From: Bradyrhizobium niftali
GTDB taxonomy: Bacteria; Pseudomonadota; Alphaproteobacteria; Rhizobiales; Xanthobacteraceae
Direction: 5' to 3'
Assembly (NCBI RefSeq): GCF_004571025.1
Contig: NZ_SPQT01000021.1
Coordinates: 1 to 64,000, forward strand
DNA length: 64,000 nt
Part shown: positions 58,836 through 64,000 of the stretch, piece by piece
Numbering within the stretch: the stretch's first letter is position 1
Layout of the letters: the number at the start of each line of letters is the position of its first letter
The notes under the pieces: model-generated
Told to the model about the DNA's origin: nothing
Databases searched by the model: none
The model's input: the letters and a program-made list of their open reading frames with translations, nothing else
Translations under genes and position numbers: made by a program

Positions 58836-61580
58836 ATGAATATCGTCATTGTGGAGTCGCCGGCGAAAGCCAAGACGATCAACAAGTATTTGGGCTCGTC
58901 CTATGAGGTTCTGGCCTCGTTCGGACATGTCCGCGACCTGCCGGCGAAGAACGGTTCCGTCGATCCCGACGCCAATTTCAAGATGATCTGGGAGGTCGAC
59001 CCCAAGGCGGCCGGCCGGCTCAACGATATCGCCAAGTCTCTGAAGAACGCCGACCGCCTGATTCTCGCCACCGACCCTGATCGCGAGGGCGAGGCCATCT
59101 CCTGGCACGTGCTGGAGGTGCTGAAGGAGAAGCGCGCGCTCAAGGACCAGAAGATCGAGCGCGTGGTGTTCAACGCCATCACCAAGCAGGCGGTCACGGA
59201 CGCGATGAAGCATCCGCGCCAGATCGACGGCGCGCTGGTCGACGCCTATATGGCGCGCCGCGCGCTGGACTATCTGGTCGGCTTCACCCTCTCCCCCGTG
59301 CTGTGGCGCAAGCTGCCGGGCGCCCGCTCGGCCGGCCGCGTGCAGTCGGTGGCGCTGCGCCTCGTCTGCGACCGCGAGCTTGAGATCGAGAAGTTCGTGC
59401 CGCGCGAATATTGGTCGCTGATCGCAACCCTGCTGACCCCGCGCGGCGACGCGTTCGAGGCGCGCCTCGTCGGCGCCGACGGCAAGAAGATCCAGCGGCT
59501 CGACATCGGCACCGGCGCGGAAGCCGAAGACTTCAAGAAGGCGCTGGAAGCGGCCGCCTACGCGGTCACCACGGTCGACGCGAAGCCCGCCCGGCGCAAT
59601 CCGCAGGCGCCCTTCACCACGTCCACGCTGCAGCAGGAAGCCAGCCGCAAATACGGCTTTGCGCCGGCGCACACGATGCGCATCGCCCAGCGCCTCTATG
59701 AAGGCATCGACATCGGCGGCGAGACCACCGGACTCATTACTTATATGCGTACCGACGGCGTGCAGATCGATCCGTCCGCGATCACCCAGGCGCGCAAGGT
59801 GATCGGCGAGGATTACGGCAACGCCTACGTGCCGGAGGCCCCGCGCCAGTACCAGGCCAAGGCCAAGAACGCCCAGGAAGCGCACGAAGCGATCCGCCCG
59901 ACCGACATGTCCCGCCGCCCGGACAGCATGAGCCGCAAGCTCGATTCCGATCAGGCGCGGCTCTACGAGCTGATCTGGAAGCGCACCATCGCGAGCCAGA
60001 TGGAAGCGGCCGAGCTCGAGCGCACCACCGTCGACATCACCGCGAAAGTGGGCGGCCGCACGCTGGAGCTGCGCGCCACCGGCCAGGTCGTCAAGTTCGA
60101 CGGCTTCCTCGCGCTCTACCAGGAAGGCCGCGACGACGAGGAGGACGAGGACTCCCGCCGCCTGCCCGCCATGAGCGCCGGCGACGGCCTGAAGCGGCAG
60201 TCGCTCGCCGTCACCCAGCATTTCACCGAGCCGCCGCCGCGCTTCTCGGAAGCCTCGCTGGTCAAGCGCATGGAGGAGCTCGGCATCGGCCGGCCCTCGA
60301 CCTATGCCTCGATCCTCCAGGTCCTGAAGGACCGCGGCTACGTCAAGCTCGAGAAGAAGCGCCTGCACGGCGAGGACAAGGGCCGCGTCGTGGTCGCGTT
60401 CCTCGAAAGCTTCTTCAGCCGCTACGTCGAGTACGACTTCACCGCCAATCTGGAAGAGCAGCTCGATCGCATCTCCAACAACGAGATCTCCTGGCAGCAG
60501 GTGCTGAAGGATTTCTGGAGCGGCTTCATCGGCGCCGTCGACGAGATCAAGGACTTGCGCGTGGCGCAGGTGCTTGATGTGCTCGACGACATGCTCGGAC
60601 AGCACATCTACCCGCCCCGCGCCGACGGTGGCGACATCAGGCAGTGCCCGAGCTGCGGCAACGGCAGGCTCAATCTCAAGGCCGGCAAGTTCGGCGCCTT
60701 CGTCGGCTGCTCGAACTATCCGGAGTGCCGCTACACCCGCCAGCTCGCCGCCGACAGCGAGGCGACCGCCGACCGTTCGCTCGGCCAGGATCCCGACACC
60801 GGCTTCGACGTCTGGGTCAAGGCCGGCCGCTTCGGGCCCTATATCCAGCTCGGCGAGCAGAAGGATTATGAGGAAGGCGAGAAGCCGAAGCGCGCGGGCA
60901 TCCCCAAGGGCACCTCTCCGAGCGATGTCGAGCTTGAGCTTGCGCTGAAACTGTTGTCGCTGCCGCGCGAGATCGGCAAGCATCCCGAAACCGGTCAGCC
61001 GATCACCGCCGGCCTCGGCCGCTTCGGGCCGTTCGTGAAGCACGAGAAGACCTATGCCAGCCTCGAGGCCGGCGACGAAGTCTTCGACATCGGCCTCAAC
61101 CGCGCGGTGACGCTGATCGCGGAAAAGGTCGCCAAAGGCCCGAGCCGCCGCTTCGGCGCCGACCCCGGCAAGGCGATCGGCGATCATCCGACGCTCGGCA
61201 CCGTCACCGTGAAGAGCGGCCGCTACGGCGCCTATGTCACCGCGGGCGGCGTCAACGCGACGATCCCGGCCGAGTTCGAAAAGGACACCGTCACGCTGCC
61301 GCAGGCGATCGCGCTGATCGACGAGCGCGCAGCCAAGGGCGGCGGCAAGACCAAGGCGAAGAAAGCCGCGAAGCCGGCCAAGGCCAAGAAGGCCGCGGCG
61401 AAGGCCGCGGACGGCGATGATGCCACGCCCAAACCCAAGAAACCGGCCGCGAAGAAAGCCGCGGCCAAATCCGAATCCACCAGCAAGGCGCGCGCCGCCG
61501 TGTCGTCGACTGCAAAGACGTCGCCGACCAAGGCCGCCGCCACCAAGGCTCCGGCCAAGAAGAGTGCCGGCAAGAATTAG
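58836..61580 (+). CDS. topA: DNA topoisomerase I
   Basis: A 914-residue type IA topoisomerase that relaxes negative supercoils. The TOPRIM domain starts MNIVIVESPAKAKTINKYLG and includes LATDPDREGEAISWHV (the DxD-type metal site). The active-site tyrosine is in GLITYMRTDGVQ. One zinc finger remains (CPSCGNGRLNLKAGKFGAFV, then CSNYPECRYT), followed by zinc-less Topo_C_Rpt-like repeats (RFGPYIQLGEQKDYEEG, RFGPFVKHEKTY, RYGAYVTAGGVNA). The tail of about 85 residues is Lys/Ala-rich (KTKAKKAAKPAKAKKAAAKA). ATG 58836 was chosen over the frame from 58671 because it matches the family N-terminus exactly. Confidence 0.95.
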   Translation: MNIVIVESPAKAKTINKYLGSSYEVLASFGHVRDLPAKNGSVDPDANFKMIWEVDPKAAGRLNDIAKSLKNADRLILATDPDREGEAISWHVLEVLKEKRALKDQKIERVVFNAITKQAVTDAMKHPRQIDGALVDAYMARRALDYLVGFTLSPVLWRKLPGARSAGRVQSVALRLVCDRELEIEKFVPREYWSLIATLLTPRGDAFEARLVGADGKKIQRLDIGTGAEAEDFKKALEAAAYAVTTVDAKPARRNPQAPFTTSTLQQEASRKYGFAPAHTMRIAQRLYEGIDIGGETTGLITYMRTDGVQIDPSAITQARKVIGEDYGNAYVPEAPRQYQAKAKNAQEAHEAIRPTDMSRRPDSMSRKLDSDQARLYELIWKRTIASQMEAAELERTTVDITAKVGGRTLELRATGQVVKFDGFLALYQEGRDDEEDEDSRRLPAMSAGDGLKRQSLAVTQHFTEPPPRFSEASLVKRMEELGIGRPSTYASILQVLKDRGYVKLEKKRLHGEDKGRVVVAFLESFFSRYVEYDFTANLEEQLDRISNNEISWQQVLKDFWSGFIGAVDEIKDLRVAQVLDVLDDMLGQHIYPPRADGGDIRQCPSCGNGRLNLKAGKFGAFVGCSNYPECRYTRQLAADSEATADRSLGQDPDTGFDVWVKAGRFGPYIQLGEQKDYEEGEKPKRAGIPKGTSPSDVELELALKLLSLPREIGKHPETGQPITAGLGRFGPFVKHEKTYASLEAGDEVFDIGLNRAVTLIAEKVAKGPSRRFGADPGKAIGDHPTLGTVTVKSGRYGAYVTAGGVNATIPAEFEKDTVTLPQAIALIDERAAKGGGKTKAKKAAKPAKAKKAAAKAADGDDATPKPKKPAAKKAAAKSESTSKARAAVSSTAKTSPTKAAATKAPAKKSAGKN

Positions 61581-61587
61581 AGGTTAA

Positions 61588-63927
61588 GTGAAACGCAAGA
61601 ATGACCGTGGCTTTCCCGACAGGCAAGCCATCGTCGCCTTCATCAAGGCAAATCAAGGAAACGTCGGCACCCGCGAAATTGCGCGCGAGTTCGGCCTGAA
61701 GAACGCCGATCGCGTCGAGCTCAAGCGCATGCTGCGCGAGCTCGCCGACGACGGGACCATCAAGAAGAAGCGCCACAAGGTCTCGGAACCAGACACCCTG
61801 CCGTCGACGCTGGTCGGCGACATCACCGGCCGCGACTCCGATGGCGAGCTGATCGCCTCCCCCACCGAATGGGACGAGGTCGAAAGCGGCGAACCGCCCA
61901 AAATCCTGATCGTCATGCCGCGCCGGCCGAAGCCCGGCACCGCCGCCGGCGTCGGCGACCGCGCGCTGCTGCGCGTCGAGCGCCTCGACGAGGCCGAAGG
62001 CCCGGCCTATCGCGGCCACATCATCAAGGTCTTCGACAAGGCCAAGAGCCGCATCCTCGGCGTGTTCCGCGAGCTGCCGGAAGGCGGCGGACGGCTGATC
62101 CCCGTCGACAAGAAGTCTGCCGACCGCGAGCTGAACATCGCCGCGGCCGACACGCACGGCGCCCGGGACGGCGACCTCGTCAGCGTCGACATCATCCGCT
62201 CACGCGCCTTTGGCCTCGCCTCAGGCCGCGTCAAGGAGAAGCTCGGCTCGGTCAAGTCGGAGAAGGCGATCAGCCTGATCGCGATCTACGCCCACGACAT
62301 CCCGCTGCAATTCCGCCCCGCGGCAGAGCGCGAGGCGGAAGCCGCAGAACCCGCGAACCTGAAGGGGCGCGAGGACTGGCGCGACGTTCCGCTCGTCACC
62401 ATCGATCCGCCTGATGCCAAGGACCACGACGACGCGGTGCATGCGCAGGCCGATGACGATCCCAACAACAAGGGCGGCTTCATCGTCAACGTCGCCATTG
62501 CGGATGTGAGCTTCTACGTCCGGCCGGGCACCGCGCTCGACCGCGACGCGCTCGACCGCGGCAACTCGGTCTATTTCCCCGACCGCGTCGTGCCGATGCT
62601 GCCCGAGCGCATCTCCAACAATCTCTGCTCGCTGGTGCCGGGCGAGCCGCGCGGCGCGCTCGCGGTGCGGATGGTGATCGGCCCGGACGGCCGCAAGCGC
62701 TCGCACACCTTCCACCGCATCCTGATGCGATCGGCGGCCAAGCTCAATTACGCGCAGGCGCAGGCCGCGATCGACGGCCGGCCGGATGACACCACCGGCC
62801 CCCTGCTCGATCCGATCCTGAGGCCGCTCTATGCCGCCTATGCCTGCGTCAAGCGCGCGCGCGACGAGCGCGATCCGCTCAATCTCGATCTGCCCGAGCG
62901 CAAGATCCTCCTGAAGAGCGACGGCACCGTCGATCGCGTCGTCGTGCCTGAGCGTCTCGACGCGCACAAGCTGATCGAGGAGTTCATGATCCTCGCCAAC
63001 GTCGCGGCCGCCGAGATGCTGGAGAAGAAGTCGCTGCCGCTGATCTACCGCGTGCATGACGAGCCGACGCTGGAGAAGGTCCACGCGCTCGCGGAGTTTC
63101 TGGAGACGCTCGACGTTCCCTTCGCCAAATCAGGCGCGCTGCGCCCGGCCCTGTTCAACCGCGTGCTGGCGCAGCTCGAAGGCCACGACCACTTCCCGCT
63201 GGTGAGCGAAGTCGTGCTGCGCGCGCAGGCGCAGGCCGAATATTCCGCCGAGAATTACGGTCATTTCGGCCTCAACCTGCGCCGCTACGCGCATTTCACC
63301 TCGCCGATCCGCCGCTATGCCGACCTCGTCGTGCACCGCGCGCTGGTCCGCGCGCTCGGCCTCGGCGAAGGCGCCCTGCCCGACAGCGAGACGCCGGAAA
63401 GCCTCGGCGAGGTCGCCGCCCACATCTCGGTGACCGAACGGCGCGCGATGAAGGCGGAACGCGAGACCGTCGACCGGCTGATCGCCCATCACCTCGCCGA
63501 CCGCATCGGCGCCAGTTTCCAGGGCCGCGTCTCCGGCGTCACGCGCGCTGGCCTGTTCGTCAAGCTGAGCGAGACCGGTGCCGACGGCCTGATCCCGATC
63601 CGATCCCTTGGCACGGAATATTTCAACTATGACGAGAGCCGCCACGCCCTCGTCGGCACGCGCAGCGGCACCATGCATCAGCTGGGTGACGTGGTCGACG
63701 TCCGTCTGATAGAAGCAGCCCCCGTCGCAGGCGCGCTGCGCTTCGAGCTGCTGTCGTCGAGCGGCGAGACCGCGCCGCAGGGCCGCAGGCGACCTGGTCC
63801 GCAACGCCGCCCCTCGCTCAAGGCACATCCCGGACGCAGTCCGGCGAAGAAGCACAAGCCGAAGAAGCCCGGCAAGGGCAAGAAGATCAAAGGAAAAGGC
63901 AAGGGCCAAAAGGGCAAGGCATGGTGA
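61588..63927 (+). CDS. rnr: Ribonuclease R
   Basis: A 779-residue 3'-5' exoribonuclease that degrades structured RNA. Domain order: a winged-helix-like N-terminus (GNVGTREIAREFGLKNADRV), two cold-shock domains, the RNB catalytic domain with TIDPPDAKDHDDAVHAQADD (the Mg-binding Asp cluster) and YGHFGLNLRRYAHFTSPIRR, and a C-terminal S1 domain (GRVSGVTRAGLFVKLSETGA). The last about 45 residues are Lys/Gly-rich (KKPGKGKKIKGKGKGQKGKA). The start is GTG 61588, seven bases after topA, indicating one operon. The end overlaps the next gene. Confidence 0.95.
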   Translation: MKRKNDRGFPDRQAIVAFIKANQGNVGTREIAREFGLKNADRVELKRMLRELADDGTIKKKRHKVSEPDTLPSTLVGDITGRDSDGELIASPTEWDEVESGEPPKILIVMPRRPKPGTAAGVGDRALLRVERLDEAEGPAYRGHIIKVFDKAKSRILGVFRELPEGGGRLIPVDKKSADRELNIAAADTHGARDGDLVSVDIIRSRAFGLASGRVKEKLGSVKSEKAISLIAIYAHDIPLQFRPAAEREAEAAEPANLKGREDWRDVPLVTIDPPDAKDHDDAVHAQADDDPNNKGGFIVNVAIADVSFYVRPGTALDRDALDRGNSVYFPDRVVPMLPERISNNLCSLVPGEPRGALAVRMVIGPDGRKRSHTFHRILMRSAAKLNYAQAQAAIDGRPDDTTGPLLDPILRPLYAAYACVKRARDERDPLNLDLPERKILLKSDGTVDRVVVPERLDAHKLIEEFMILANVAAAEMLEKKSLPLIYRVHDEPTLEKVHALAEFLETLDVPFAKSGALRPALFNRVLAQLEGHDHFPLVSEVVLRAQAQAEYSAENYGHFGLNLRRYAHFTSPIRRYADLVVHRALVRALGLGEGALPDSETPESLGEVAAHISVTERRAMKAERETVDRLIAHHLADRIGASFQGRVSGVTRAGLFVKLSETGADGLIPIRSLGTEYFNYDESRHALVGTRSGTMHQLGDVVDVRLIEAAPVAGALRFELLSSSGETAPQGRRRPGPQRRPSLKAHPGRSPAKKHKPKKPGKGKKIKGKGKGQKGKAW

Positions 63928-64000
63928 CGATGAGCACGGCCCCGAAGATCTGGACGCGCGAGACCGGCCTCGTCGAGAAGCGCGACGTCTGGACGGCGAT
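63921..64000 (+). CDS. DUF983-like protein, first 26 codons (cut by the window edge)
   Basis: The frame from ATG 63921, overlapping the rnr stop (ATGGTGA), or ATG 63930, reads MSTAPKIWTRETGLVEKRDV then WTA. I remember this start from DUF983 proteins, small zinc-ribbon membrane proteins located after rnr in Rhizobiales, but only about 26 residues are visible. Identity is therefore provisional. Confidence 0.5.
   Translation, partial: MVTMSTAPKIWTRETGLVEKRDVWTA

Noticed and set aside
58752..61187. An 811-residue minus-strand frame opposite topA
   Set aside because: Antisense shadow; topA has every expected motif on the plus strand.

Overview
The window is high-GC alphaproteobacterial chromosome and reads as a Bradyrhizobium-type genome. 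The grounds are the gene orders rsh-pdxJ-acpS-lepB-rnc-era-recO-parC and pyrB-pyrX-plsY...dprA...topA-rnr, the alphaproteobacterial porin, two DUF3551-like exported proteins, and several dispersed palindromic repeats of kinds I recall from Bradyrhizobium. The genus is an inference from gene content and remembered sequence, not a database result. Most of the window is ordinary core genome.

Layout. 1-620: 3' part of an IS5-family insertion sequence. 0.65-3.75 kb (minus): a family 5 periplasmic solute-binding protein followed by a GMC flavin oxidoreductase. 4.2-15.1 kb (minus): rpoZ, rsh, pdxJ, acpS, lepB, rnc, era, a membrane protein, recO, a small exported protein and parC, with stop/start overlaps at pdxJ/acpS, lepB/rnc and rnc/era. 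15.4-16.7 kb (plus): NYN-domain protein and family 5 uracil-DNA glycosylase. 16.7-19.2 kb (minus): dapA, mscL, smpB and a peroxiredoxin. 19.4-21.9 kb (plus): soluble lytic transglycosylase with a Lys/Ala-rich linker. 22.0-24.3 kb: two DUF3551-like proteins and a porin. 24.9-30.4 kb: two divergent TPR/GT41 (SPINDLY/OGT-like) glycosyltransferase genes on either side of tRNA-Ser(GCU). 30.4-32.2 kb: gene-poor, with a Sel1-like protein and a 30-residue Lys/Ala peptide gene. 32.2-37.7 kb: gatB, an FkbM methyltransferase on the other strand, and gatC-(71 aa)-gatA-(99 aa).

37.7-46.4 kb: two nitronate monooxygenase-like genes with a divergent LysR regulator, ruvX, an exported protein, an AEC transporter, a CPBP protease, an AidB-type acyl-CoA dehydrogenase and a VanX-type dipeptidase. 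46.6-49.6 kb (plus): pyrB, a dihydroorotase homologue that has lost its metal ligands (pyrX type), and plsY. 49.8-58.6 kb is an accessory stretch lying between plsY and topA: patatin, amidase, DoxX, a membrane protein, a dprA gene broken by two small deletions, two HxlR regulators each divergent from an oxidoreductase (azoreductase and SDR), and small proteins. The 5' end of dprA and the amidase-side flank are duplicated around the inserted genes. 58.8-64.0 kb (plus): topA, rnr and the first codons of a DUF983-like gene.

I found no CRISPR array, phage, secretion system or recognisable defence island. The best candidates for new biology are the scar around the broken dprA, the paired palindromes in the HxlR/SDR intergenic region, the GT41 pair around the tRNA gene, and the tiny Lys-rich peptide gene with its own ribosome-binding site and hairpin.
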